NCBI GenBank assembly: GCA_013400975.1
Contig: WBMZ01012781.1
Span: 186,001-250,000, forward strand
From: Atrichornis clamosus
Lineage: Eukaryota > Chordata > Aves > Passeriformes > Menuridae
Direction: 5' to 3'
DNA: 64,000 nucleotides
The translations under genes were made by a program, and so were the position numbers. Every line of letters starts with the position of its first letter. Positions within the stretch are counted from its first letter, which is position 1. The notes beneath the pieces are model-generated. The model made no database searches. It had not been told where the DNA came from and worked only from the letters and a program-made list of their open reading frames with translations. Positions 38,766 through 51,510 of this stretch are shown here, piece by piece.

Positions 38766-41700
38766 GGGTGCAAAGTATCAATAGGCACAAACTGAATGTA
38801 ACTATGCCCAGTTTGAGAACTAGGAGACTGTCTGATCACTGGAGCAGGAAGGCTCTGGAACAGCTTTTTGGTTGGAGGCCAGAAGCCTAACTTTCAAGTG
38901 AGGAGAGTTGGTTCTCTGTTCTTTCATTCTGACGCCAGTCAGGAATAACTGTTTGCTAATAAGTTTAATGTTTGTAGCTGGACTTGCACACCTTGTCGGG
39001 GTCATGCTTGTTACTGCCATTATTGACACATGCACTCAAATGAAGTACTAGCAACATCAAGGAGTTCACACAATGGAAAACTTTGTTCATGCTGGCAGGA
39101 AATGTACTTTGTAGGTCCAATTTACAAGGTTTGAACAATATAATTTATTTTTACTTTGAAGTGACATGCAAAGGTAGCTATCCCATGGTCTTTCAGATAT
39201 AAATTCAGTGTCTTATCTTACCTTCTGTGTTCATAGTCCCGAAAGAATGAAATAACTTGGCATAAGCAGTTTTTGTGCATTAGTCTTTCCACTTTTTTTC
39301 CTGTTGTGTGTATTCAAAGGAAAAGAACAGCAAAGCTAGTACTAATAAGAGAAACTGGGATGCTACTTTCACTGCAGAAAACATGACAGTCATAAAAGAT
39401 TAAAGAATCTGTGTGCAGATCCGCTGAGAAAAGAAGAGCAGGGACCTAACCTCTGGATCTGAAGTGCTCCATGCTGTGTGCAATAGTTAAGAAGAAAGAA
39501 TAACACAAGAGCTATGCCTGGGCCTCACCCAGAGCCCAGTGAAGTAAGTAGAAACTTTGGTTGCAATGGGCAATATATTAAGTCTTCCCTCTGTATCTAG
39601 GTAAGACTCTAGAAAGCCAAAGGACCCATGGGTACGGAGTATCTCTCCTAATCCTTTGTGCCCCACAGGAGGTTTCGGTCTCTCCTACTCCAGACAGAAC
39701 CTCTCACTAGCAATCTGAATAACTGGGCCTGCATCAGTAGGGAGGGATAGTCTGGCCCACGGGGCACTGAAGTACACTCTTGCCTAACAGCTGTTTTGGC
39801 CTCTGCCAGCTGAACGGCGTCAGGTTGCCAGATTCTGCAGAGACCTGTATCACATATCTGTAAACATGCTTTCTGGATACGGTAAACCTCCATGTACTCT
39901 GATATTTTCTGCCTAAAGTAACATGGAAAAAAATAGCACTAATTTTTTTTTTTCCATGTGACTGCCTTTTAGATAAATACTAAAATCCCAGAACACTTGG
40001 ACGAATGAGTAATAGTCACCAATGAGGGGGAGGAGGATAAACGTTATAAAACAGCATCTGGTATGCATGAAACCAGCACAAGACTGAGAAATCCAAAATC
40101 TTCAATTGCCAGTTTGTTTAGCTTTACTTCTTAAAGGAAAATGCTACTATTAAAAAAAAGCCTTGAAAGCCTTGAAGTTGCCTCTCATTTCCAAGGCAGT
40201 ATTAAAGTTACTGCTTGAAAAATGTCCTTGTCTGTGTGAAAAAGAACCTCAGTGACTCTTAATTCCCTGTTTCTTTAGGGAGCTGGATGTTAGGTTTGCT
40301 CATCCAGCACACAGTGACCACTTGACATTCAGAAGTTGGCCCTCAAATGCAGTAAGCCCGGGAGCCAGACAGACTACAATTGGGCCCGCACAGTTTCCCT
40401 GGAGTTAAGTAAAATAGACAAATGAAACTCAAATCAACAGCAAGAGAAGTACTTTTAGTACTCGTAATGAGTGCTACTATTTGGAATTCAGTGATTTCCA
40501 AGTCCATAGATCATACTGTGGCAGGTAATGCACAAACACACACATACACGCACAAAAGACAGGGTTCTCCAGAGTCTGCAGTTTTGACTTTTGGGTCTTT
40601 TAAAAGCAAGATATGTTGCATGCCTTCTTTATTTCTTTGGTGTGCACTGGCTCCTTCTGTAATGGATCAGCAGTGCTGTGGAAAGAGGCTGTGAAGCCAT
40701 CAAGTTATGTTATCATGCTATATATGTCATGTCATATTGCATATATCATGTCATGTTACACAGGTATATACTATGCATGGTCATGGCAGCCACAGTAAAC
40801 CTGTGCATCTTTTTAGTGTTTGCTGCCTGGCTCACCCTACTCCAACTTTGTAAATTTTGGACCAGATCAAACTTCTTTTGACCGTTCGGCACAGGAACTC
40901 TCTTGCGGAGTGCCAAGCTGGTGGATATTGGTTCCTTTTCAGTTTTTCACCTTTCCCTTTTGACTGACTTCTGGTCACACACCTGCTTTGCCAATATGGA
41001 AGGACTGTAAGACTTCCTGCTCTCTCTCTGCCTTCATCTGAATGAGTAAACAAGCATCAGTTTAGCAGTTTGCAAGAAGAAAAGGAGTAAAGGGTGCTGT
41101 GACAGCAGGTCTGCTTTGCCCCACAGCTGTAGAGCTCTGTTCACCATACAAATGGTATGACACAATCAAGATTGCTAAAAGTACTGCAAAAATTAATGAA
41201 TTGCGCAACACATATGATATGCTTTTACCTCAGAGTTATCCAGAAGGGCTCCAAAGGGAATTTAACAAGGCTAATTCTAGTTGGGAAGCCAGGCAAGCCA
41301 TGGAAGAAACCCGGTAACTATGATCATGTGAAAAGGGGCCTGGGCAGTCTAGGGAGATTGGCAAGCATTTAGAAGTACCAGCAAGAAAGACACAGGAAAG
41401 CTTCCATAATACCAGCCAGTAAGTGCAACAGGACAACAGCAACGTTTGCCAAAGCATTGTCAATGGGGTAGAGGGCTGTCAGTGGTGACCAAGAATAAAA
41501 TAGAAGGTACTGGCATAAGGACAGAAATTACATCATGGGGAGGGCTGGTGGTAAGAAGAAAGCTCCCAAGGACAGATTTATTCTTGTGCATGAGGAAAGA
41601 TGTTTCTGAATTTCAAGATAGATAACTCCTGCCCAGGACTGCACATATATGTGCATAGTCATCAGAAGAGTTAGACAGATGAATCCAATAACTTTGCAAT

Positions 41701-44099
41701 GTGCACAACTCCCCTGCTGCTCACACCTTCTCAGCCACAAGGATACTGATAAATATATCCATCTGCTGTAAATGCAGAAGCTCTTCACAAGTCTTATTTG
41801 TCAGTTGTTCAGCTCAAACCACAGGACATAACTTGTGTCTCATAATGAGCCTTTCTGGTCCATATACATGGCATGGAAGCTTGCTCACTCACGAGACTAA
41901 GATTGCTTAAACATGAAACATCATTGCATGTCTTTGAGTTCAATAGGGATGCAATAATTATATTCACCTAATAATTAAAGGAATAAAAGTCAAGCTGAAA
42001 ATCAAAAGGCAATCCCCTTCATTGTACCACTGGCAACATTATTATTAACTGTCTTTACAAAACCACAGGAAAGAGCAAGCTAAAATGACACACATATTGG
42101 TAGAGTTTTAATTCAGACCATGTAATTTAATTCTGAATTATAATAGATCAAAGAGAAACTTAATTTAAAAAAATACCTGTTGGATTATGCAGAATGGAGT
42201 TCCTCTTCTTAATAGCTCTGAAAAAATTTTTGTGTCATGAGGTGCCATCAATCAGAACAGAAAACCCAAAGAGCAAGGATAAATCCAAGGTTAAGTGCAT
42301 GGTGCTGAGGAATGCCCTAACCACCTTCTTTTTACAATTATAAACTGGATGAGTTTGTGTTGATGGATCTATTAAGAAGAAAAAACAGCAATCTATATTC
42401 ACACAGAGGCCTTCTGCCTGTACGTTTCCCCCAATATGTACAACCACCTTGTATTTTGCCATCTCAGTTAATGAACTGCCACTATTTCTCTGTGTGTTGC
42501 TTTTCTAACAGAAAGAATGTCCTTATTCTCAAATGGCTGGTTATTAATTTATTTCTAAACTTTTCTTTAGCACAGGAAAAGAGAGCACTCCAATATTTTT
42601 TCATTGTTTCTATTCAACAGAAGGGAAGAACAAAAGGAAAGGAAACAAAGCCCTAAATCCATAGGAAGATCCAACTCCTTCCTGATGTAACGCCAGTTAA
42701 ATAATTTAATACAGCCCATAGATGTGCTTAGTCCATGTTTTCTACACAGGAACAGTAAAAGTCCTAAATATTTCAGGGACTTCAAATGGGGCAATGTCTA
42801 TCCAGCAGAACTCAAGATGGAGATTTCGGTCTGGAAGAGAGTTTTATTTTTGCATTGTTTGTGTCCTTTTTGTTGAAGGTCCTGGAGACTGTACATCATC
42901 AGGGAGACATGCAGCTACTCTCTAAATCACGAGGCAGTCTGAGTTTGGTTTCAGTGGAAGCTGGAACAGGCCACACATGTATAGGAAACATGCTGTTACC
43001 TAACAGTGTGCTCTTACATCATGTGAACGATAAAAAGGTGTGCCATCAACATATGCCAGTTGTCTGATTTTTTTCTTAACTGATTTGCTGCTGCAGGCTG
43101 TTTGGTGTCTTTAGTTCAACAATTATGCTCTTTACAGTGACCATTACTGCTAATTTTGTCCTAAAATCTGGATTTATAAACCCAAACTTTAATAAAACTT
43201 GAAACCAAAGGAATTGCTACATGCTATTTTTAAAATCCACTTGTTTGCAAGCTCATGTATACCCTCCAGCAACGCCTGAATTCCCATACAGCAGCAACTT
43301 GGAGCTACATTAAACAATACAATGAAAACTAAAATTCTGTTGCTTTTCATTGACTTTGATGCTTGATGCTGCTTAAAAGTCATTGCTGGCATTTTTGTTG
43401 TGTAGGCAGCATCTCCTTAAGCTATCATCAGGCTGTATAGCTACAGTCAACAGCAGAGGCATGAGAAGCCCTCTCTGCTGTAGTATCATGTAGGCCAGCT
43501 CTGAAAGCAGCTTTCAGGGTGTTTGGGTCATTCTGGTGCCAATGGTTTGGGAAGCGTCCAATAAAAGTGATACTCTGTGGTGTCTCTCATGCCCTTACAA
43601 GATTTCATTCAAGGTGCAATGTACTGTTCTGCTCTGGGGTTATGCTACCACAAGTTCTCATCCGTGAACACCATCCCTACCTTTTGGGAGCTTGCTTTTC
43701 CAAATGTTTCTGCTCTTTTTTAATGTTGTGTGAATGGTACACATGAAGAAAAGGGTTTCTGTTTCCCTCCAGTTGAGAAAAGCACCTAGTTCTGAATGGA
43801 ATTGAAAAGCAGCTGATCAGTTTTGGGCACATAAGGCTGAGTAAGGAAACCGGGGTGGTTCTTCCTGTCTCCCTCCCTTTCTCCTAAATGTGCATTAAAT
43901 GGCACTTTGTAAATAAAACCGGTGTGAATGGTGTGTCAGGTCACATCCCGTCTACATCCTCGCAAGCAGTAACAATTTCTGAAAGATTTAGCGCACACAT
44001 TCAGGGTTCATGGAAGCCGTCCAGCGCACTTCTAACGGCTTAGATCTAATTAGTCATTCAAGTTGTTTCTTTTTAAATACGGCGTAGAGGAACACGATA
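38766..44099. other. intergenic DNA upstream of the second CpG island
   Basis: No gene is supported. The stretch includes a low-complexity ATGTCAT-rich patch at about 40720-40760 and one open segment at 41127-41313, bounded by an acceptor-like and a donor-like site, which is discussed as a finding. The rest is AT-rich with chance ORFs. Confidence 0.5.
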
Positions 44100-45293
44100 A
44101 TTTTAGGATGCCGGTGCGGGGCGGGGGGAGCGGAGGAAGGAGGGAAGGGGTGGTTCTCTCCCACGGAGGAGCTCTTCCCGAGGCGGCGGGCAAGGACGGG
44201 CGCGGGAAGTGCTCCCCGTGAGCGGGAAGCGATGCCCTCAGGCTACTGTGGATGCGGCGATCCCCCAACAAACCCTCTCTGCCGGCGCCCGCTCGCACTT
44301 CGCCCCTACGGCTCGGGGAGCCGCGCCCTCGGGACGAGGCGGCTCAGGGAGCCATCGCTCCCCCGCATCCGAGGCTCCCTCAGAGCCGCTGCGGGATTAG
44401 CCCTGCCCTGCCCTGCCCTGCGATGCCCGCAGCCCGCCCTGCCCGAGCTTCTTAAGACCGGCTCGTGGGCTCAGCTCCGGCTTAGCCCGGGGCTCACGTC
44501 CCCGTGTCCCCTCGGGGACCGCTCCCCACCTGTCCGCGGGCGCTGCCCGTGACGTCATGGAAACCGCCCCTTCCCCCGCCCCACCGGCCGGGAAGGCGGG
44601 CGGGAACAGCGGCTCCCCGGCGGCGGGGCGGGGGCAGCGGGAGGCTCCTCCCGTTGGCCGGCGCGGCCGTCAGTCGAGCGCGGCGGTCCCGCCGCCGGTC
44701 CCGCTCGTGGGCGCTCCCCGGCAGCCGGAGCGAGCACTCCGCCCGGAGCGGCGCAGGTGGAGCGGCCCTTTGTGGTGACGGCTGTCGCTCCTGCCAGGCT
44801 CCTTCCTCCCTTCCTCGCTCCTGCCTGCGGGGCGCTGCTGCCCGGGGGCCATGGCGGGGGCGCCCGGCGGGCCGTAGGTGGGAGCTCAGGTGGGTGTCCG
44901 CCGTAGGGACGGGACGGGGCGGGGTGGGCTGGCGGCGGTGGCCGCTGCCCTCTCTGAGGCGCCGCGGCGGCCCGGGGGTCGGCAGCCGGCGAACTCGGCA
45001 CGCGAGAGAAGTGGCATTTTAGCGCCCAGAAAGCACCTTTCTCGCCCGATTAGCAGCGAGGGCGCCCAGGGCGGCTGCTGCCGGTGCAGCGCCTTATCCC
45101 GCCTGCCCGCCGAGCCCCTCTCCAGCCACCTCCTGCGGCCCTCGGGGTCCCCGGCCGTGCCGCCACAGCCCCACGCGGCTGTTCCGGAGCGGCAGCCAAC
45201 TTAGACACCTTTCCTGCGCCGGGAGGCTGCCGCTGAGGGGTTTGCTTCACTCCCGGTGCGCTCCATGTGGCACCGAGACGGAGCGGATTCCAG
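44100..45293 (+). promoter_or_regulatory. CpG-island promoter with non-coding first exon, probably OSBPL3
   Basis: About 1.2 kb of very GC- and CpG-rich DNA inside AT-rich flanks, with several GC boxes (GGGGCGGGG near 44626), a full CRE TGACGTCA at 44550-44557, a short (CCCTG)4 run at 44401-44420 and no TATA box. Plus-strand transcription is suggested by good donor sites: CAG|GTGAGC after 45293 is the best, and CAG|GTGGGT after 44889 is an alternative. The long open frames on both strands are the usual by-product of GC richness. In human, OSBPL3 lies downstream of CYCS on the same strand and has untranslated 5' exons, which fits, but no OSBPL3 protein is visible, so the gene name is inferred. 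Confidence 0.75.
44851..44877 (+). other. short upstream ORF in strong Kozak context
   Basis: GCCATGG starts an eight-codon frame rich in Gly, Ala and Pro that ends in TAG at 44875-44877. If the first exon runs past this point, it is an upstream ORF that could damp translation. If splicing uses an earlier donor, it is not transcribed into the mature RNA. Confidence 0.3.
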
Positions 45294-48200
45294 GTGAGCT
45301 GTGACACACCGGGCAGCCGCTGCCCCGGGGGTGGGCTGGAGCAGCTCTCCCCGCCTGCTGCGGGCTCTGGAGAATCGCCCGGCAGCCGACTGGCTGTGAA
45401 ATGCAACTTCAGAGGTCTTGGGCGTGTTTGCAAAGCCGTCGATCTCCGCTCAATCTGTGGTTTTTTGTGCTCTTGTAAAATAAAATAAAAAATGCCACCA
45501 TTATTATAATTTTTATTTCTTGCCTGCATCTTAAAGAAAATAGGTTAATTAAATCCAGCTTGTTTCCAGGTTGATTTAATTTCTATTTGAGGACCAATTA
45601 GGCAATATGAGCTTTTAAATCCTCTGTTAGTTGGAAACTATTTGCTGTAAAGTTCAGTGATAGTGAAGTACTTTTCACAGAGACTGGGTTTGGTTTTTTT
45701 TTACTAGGAGGATATCTGTAATGGCCAGAGAAAAGGGCATTTAATAAATATAAGGTAATTTATCTTACGTTTTTGTCTTAGGCCTCTAATGATGGTAACA
45801 GTGTTCTTCTCTCTCTGTTTTCTTGAGGTGGGACAAAGAACAGTTGCTTCATCCCTTGACTTGCATCGATTAATCATAGAGTTCAGAGTGTTTCACTCTA
45901 CTTAATTTCAACAGAGCTTGTAAGTCTGGTTTGGGTATTTAAAGCATGTATTTTCATGCACATTTTCTGTAAAGCCACAGGTAAAAACAGTTTTAATTTC
46001 TATGTGCTTTCTTTTTTACTATTGAAACTGCTTTTAAAAGGTATCTTTAGGTAATACTGCCTAGTCTGCACTCCCAATAGATTAAGCTAACTAGTGTTCT
46101 GCTGTAGCTCCTCTCCATTTTCAAAGCAATGACATTCACAAGTCTTTATTCTCTTTCTCTTTTTATATTGCCTTCCCTATACATTGCATTAGGCCCATTT
46201 AAGTCTTCTCTTTTATAATTTTGTATAATATCTGGGTTTTCAGGCAGGAAAGGTGGGAGGGAACTTTTAAGTATTGGAGATGTTCTCTGTGTGTGCACTG
46301 AGCAGTTGTGGTTGTGCTGAAATTATTAATGTGTTCACCAAGGACAGGAAATGACGGTGAGACTCAGCTGGAGTCTGCCTGTTGCAACACTCTGTGAGTG
46401 GCTAGCTCATTCACTGTTGCAAGTGTAAGTATACTGTATTTTATACAAAACCTTATTTGGGTTAAGTAGACGTGTGTACATTGTAAAGAATTGCTTCTTG
46501 TTCAAACCACTTCTGTTATAAACAGATACATGTAAGATTAATTCTTGCATTTGTTGCATTCTCTAGGTCTTGTTACATACTGTGAAGAAAGGAGAGTTAA
46601 ACAGGGCATTTCTTGGATCTTATGGTTTCGAATTGTAAAACTGAGTTTTCAGTTCCTACAATTGGTGCCCTTAGCTACACAATGAGAAAGCCTTTCTGTG
46701 GAAAAGTTAATGCATATCTAAAGTGCTGATATGTTTTAGGTTTAATTGGATTTGCTGCAAAGTGCATTTCAAAACCATGCAGTGATGAATGAAGCAGCAG
46801 AATGAGTAGGTGACCGTGCAGTCATGGGATACTTTTACATGTTGGAAGCAGCATAGTATCTGTATCAGCATATGTTGATATGAATTCAATCTCACTTTAT
46901 TTCAGTTACGTTAAGACTTACCAAAATAGCAAAGTTTTGCAGGTAAAAGGCTGGTAGATAGATACTGTGATACGCTGCTACTAAAGTAGCCAGCGAATCT
47001 TCTAGGAGAATCTAATTGCTTTTTTCTCTATCAAGTTTCAGATAATAGCATGCAGATACACTGAGATCTGACAAACAACTCTCTAGACTGGGACTAATAT
47101 GTTACCAAATTTACCCTAGTCTGCTCTTTGAGATGCTGGATTTGCATGTCTGTCTTCTGCATTAGTGATTATGTTCAAACATTATACTTGGCAGAGGAGG
47201 TTAGGCTCCTGCAGCTGTCACTTGTGCTAAGTCCTTGAATATTGTGCCCTGAAATACATACTTCATTGCTTTAGCTTCTCATTTATCTGAAGAACAAGGA
47301 GGTTTTGTGTATGTAACATTCTGTCCTGTGGTGGGTACTTGTCTTTATCCTGCTAACATAAAATATATCTCCTCCATGTTAATTACTAATTACATTAGAG
47401 CAAAGTTTTCTGTCTGCCTTCAAGGTTGTGTGTTGTGGATGTTGATGGTAATGACTATGATAGCCTAGGTAAAATTGAAGGCATAATAGCTAAGAAAAGC
47501 ACAGCTCTGGGTCTGACCCTGGGAGGCAGGATATCTGTACCTCTTTCCAATCTGTTTTAGCTTGTTGCTCATGCAAAGTTCTTCAAGATGCTTGTGTTTT
47601 TCACATAGGGCATATGTTCAGAAATAGATTCAATTATATATGAAGTTAGGACTTGAATGAACAGTGTTGGGGCTTTGGAGCTCTGTCAGAATGTAGCTCA
47701 TGGCACATTGTTGCAAGTTGCTTGAAACATTTAAAAATAAAGTTGAGTACAGCCTCAGCCCGGGAAGAAAACTGAGAACTTGAACAAATTCTTTCTGGTT
47801 TTCTGTATTCAGCTGTTGCAACTGACATAGTTGTTAAATTCTCGGAGCTGTTATGGCTGTTGGGTTTGTTTGGTTGGGGCTTGTTTTTTTTTTTGTTTTT
47901 TTGTTTGTTTTCTAAAATACAAATTCAATGGCAATTCTGGTACCTGCCTTGTTAGTAAAAGCAGTGAGGGCTTTAGGAATGCTAGCTGAAACTGAGAAAT
48001 ATGCTTGGCCATTGCAGCTCAGCCTCTATTGTCCTGCCTGTCTGGTGTGCCAGAACAGCCCTGACTCAGTGCAAGCTCCTTAGGGTAGAAGTCACGTGTT
48101 GGTGTGTAGCACTGAGCACAGCAGGGCCTAATCCTATTGTGGTGTCTGGGTGCTCCATGATGTTAACCAAGAAAGTAAAGAAATAGAGTTGAACTGCTTT

Positions 48201-51200
48201 CAATGTGGCAGGTGTTGAGCAGATTTTGCAATGCCTGTTTGCTATTTGCTAATGGTTTGCAGTCTTTGGATGCAGGCTGTTCTAGACATGCTTCTTGAAT
48301 TGTTTTCCATGGAAAATACGTGCTGATAAGCAAGGCTTGACAGGAATCCCTGTTATGTGCAACAGGAGGAAGGAATAAGAGAACTGACTTTCACTGACCT
48401 CTAAGACCTAAGCTGCAGTAGTGCATTGAGAATTGCTATGTGCATCTAGCTCTTAGAGAGATCTCTAAGCTAATTGTATATCTGGCTGTGAGACAGACAT
48501 CCTGACATAAAGGTAGTGGCTGCCTAATAGCTTCTGGTAAGTCACAGAGGAAGGCTGCAGATATGATACTTTATGTGCCTCTGCTTTCCAGTTTTGTAAC
48601 ATTTTTTACTGAATTTGAAAATTCTTCCTTTGAAGTAATTGAGTAACATATTAGGCAAGCTCTGCATTCCTTGTCTAGCCGTGAGGTGCGTATAGGTCTG
48701 TGTTTCTAGATTTCTCACTTTCATGTTCAGTTGTTGAACTACAAGTACTTGAACTGAATATTTCCTCTCTAGTCTTTAAGTTATGGGGGTTTGATGCCTG
48801 AATCATATTTAAGTTGGCAAACAGCTGCTGCCGTGTCAACACTTAATTATTTCCTTCTGAACATTTTCTTTGGTGCTTATGTTAACATGAGTGTGCAAAA
48901 AAAATCTCCCTTTCTTCTGCTTTCCAATGTAATGCATGGATTGAGAATTAAGGAGATTTTCCTTTGATTCATCTTTACATAATAGCAACTTTTAAAATCA
49001 TCTTCAGATTCTCCATGCACGGTGGTTGAACTGAAACCTTATACTCCCATGTTTTTGCTGTGATTTTTACGTGGTGCTACAGCTCTTAGAACAAAGTCAG
49101 TAACAATACAAAATACTCAAGGTGACAAACTTCTCCTTGTTTTTAACAGTGTTTCTAACTATTCTGTGTTTGCTGTAGTGGTATCTTTTGAATTTCAGTA
49201 ATGACTTTTTTATTATCATTAGAAAAAAAAAATTGGGCTTTCTGGCTGTTCCATGTATCCTCTGATGAATGTTTTCAGAGTAGAAATCTGAAATATTTCC
49301 TTTACTGAATGTAGTCATACTTTTCCCTCATCTTAATTGCAGCCAATTCTGTTATTATTGCTCATGATGATATTGCACTGAGTCTGTTATCACAACTGTA
49401 ATCTCCTATCTGTAGTGCCAGTCGCTTAGGTCACTTTTAGGTTGCTTCTCTCTTATCTGTCACCACTTATTCTCATGATTGTGGACGCTTTTTGTAGTCA
49501 CAGCGTACACATTTTTACTGTTTTGGTTTTAGTCTATTCCACTTTCATATAGGTGCTGGTGAAAATGAATGAAGCTCCTGGTGTTAATGGTTCTGATAAG
49601 GAGCAGCTGTGTGGATGTACTCCATTTGCCTTACACGTACACTTTTCTCTGCCCAGAGAGTAGCTGAAGCCACTGAAGAGACAATTTCTGAACAGCCTGG
49701 CAATCAGCGAAAGAACCATGTGTGCAAGAGACTTTATCCTTCTCAGAGCACAAGCCCATCTGTGTCACTGTTAATTCTGCTTGTTACAGAAGGTTAAGTC
49801 CTGCCCTTCAAGCTTTCATGTGAGCAGAGTAGGATATAGGTCTCTGGTACTACTTTCTTTCATCTTGCCAGTCACACAAGTTAAAAACGTTTTGTTGCAA
49901 TGTCTCCCTGTTCTCCAAGATGATTGCTTTGTCAGAGTGCCTAGAAAAATAGCCTTGAGGAAGGATAGAGTTACTTCATGCTCATAGTTGCTGAAGTGAA
50001 ATGTACAACTCTTATTTTTACAGAACTTTTTCTGTCCTGTCTGCTGTGACAACATATGACTTTGAGACCAGTCTTGTTAAATTTTATTGTCAATAAAAGG
50101 GTTCTGGTGCTACCTCAGGCTGTGAGGCACAACTGTGGCATCTCCCCTGAATATGATGTGGAACACATCTTGCTCCTGCTGGCGCCTGAGACCATATTGC
50201 CTGTAACTGTGTTGCCAGAAAAGTTTGTTTCATAGTCTGATAAAATACTGTATTCTGAAGGAGAGTGAATGATTCTATCATTTCTTTCAGTATCTCTTGC
50301 TTGTAACAAATATGAGTGCTGGGATCCCCTAGACAAAGCTTTGACAGCATAAACTGTGAATTTAAGTGCGACTTGTAATGGGAGGAAGTTTCGCTATGAA
50401 CGTGATTCAGTCACTGACAGTCTCATATACCTTAAAAAAAGAAACAGCAAGTGTCTGTTAATCTTCTGTGGTACTGCTTGACTGATTTAAAATAACAATG
50501 TGTAAAATCATCAGTAGCTCCAGCGATCCTGAAGACAGGCAAGTGATTATCTGTGCACTTGGGAGCAGATGAAGCGAGCTCCAAAGGATGTGGGCTACTG
50601 AGTCTCTGCCAGTTTAAGATGACTGCGGTTAGGACTTTGTGGTGGCTTTCTCAGGTTCACTCCCTGATACCTTGCTGCTTGCCAAAGGAAGACAGGCTGG
50701 TACTTGCTGAGAAATGCCTTTCTACAGTTGGGTAGCTCTGCGGGGTTTTCCCCTTCCGCTGGATGTATCTGCGTCTGTGCAGCATAGGGACACGTGAGTT
50801 CTTAGTTCATGGGAATTGTGCAGCCATTTGGTAGCAAGTCTGGTTTTTTAGCAATGACTTCACCACCTCAAAAGAAGGTAAACCACCTAGAATGCATCAG
50901 ACTATTTGGAACTGATATTTTTGCTAAAAGATTGCAAGTATTTGCTTTTAAAATAAGCAATATTGGAATAAAGAAAGAAAAAAATAGTAAGGAAAAGGTG
51001 TTATTAAGACTATGCCTGAAGAGGAGACTTCTCCATAGCTTTTTTTTTTTTTTTGCTGATAAGAGTAATTAATAGGACTTTCTGATCTAATCTGGAAACT
51101 TGTCAGAACTCCATCTTACTTGCTGTTACTGTTAAATAGGGTTAGCTGAGTCACTCGGAACAGCCAGGTTTAGTTTCTGTAAAAGATAACATTCTGGTAA

Positions 51201-51224
51201 TGGTTTTTTCACTTGTTGAGATAT
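45294..51224. other. probable first intron of the CpG-island transcript, left part
   Basis: AT-rich sequence follows the donor at 45293/45294. I see no exon, RNA gene or well-preserved transposon. Poly-T and T/G tracts are present at about 47883-47910, and a 15-T run at 51040-51054. Confidence 0.5.
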
Positions 51225-51510
51225 GTGACAGGACCAGAGACAATGGGCGTTGAAACAGGGGAGGTTCCATCTGAACATCAGGAAGTTTTTCTTTCACTGG
51301 TAGTGTGATTGAGCACTGGCACAGGTCACCCAGAGGTGTTGTGGACTCTCCCTCCTTAGAGTTATTCAAAAGCTGTCTGGACATGGTCCTGATTCCAGGT
51401 GATCCTGCTTGAGCAGGGCAGAGGGTTGGACCAGATCCCTTCCAGAGGTCCCTTCCAACTTGAACCNGGGTTGGACCAGGTCCCTTCCAACTTGAACCAT
51501 TGTGTGATAG
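51225..51510 (+). mobile_element. CR1 LINE 3' end, sense, with duplicated tail and one undetermined base
   Basis: Short 5'-truncated CR1: GTGACAGGACCAGAGACAAT at its left, then TCTTTCACTGGTAGTGTGAT, CAGGTCACCCAGAGGTGTTG and the terminal GGTTGGACCAGATCCCTTCC block. The terminal block occurs twice (about 51424-51466 and 51469-51498) on either side of an N at 51467. A short TGTGTGAT tail remains in place of the usual repeated octamer. The doubled end could be real or an assembly artefact at the N. Confidence 0.93.

Noticed and set aside
44504..45022. 172-codon plus-strand frame and the overlapping 148-codon minus-strand frame.
   Set aside because: Both lie in a CpG island, where stop codons are rare in all frames. 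The translations are Arg/Pro/Gly/Ala-rich with no domain.
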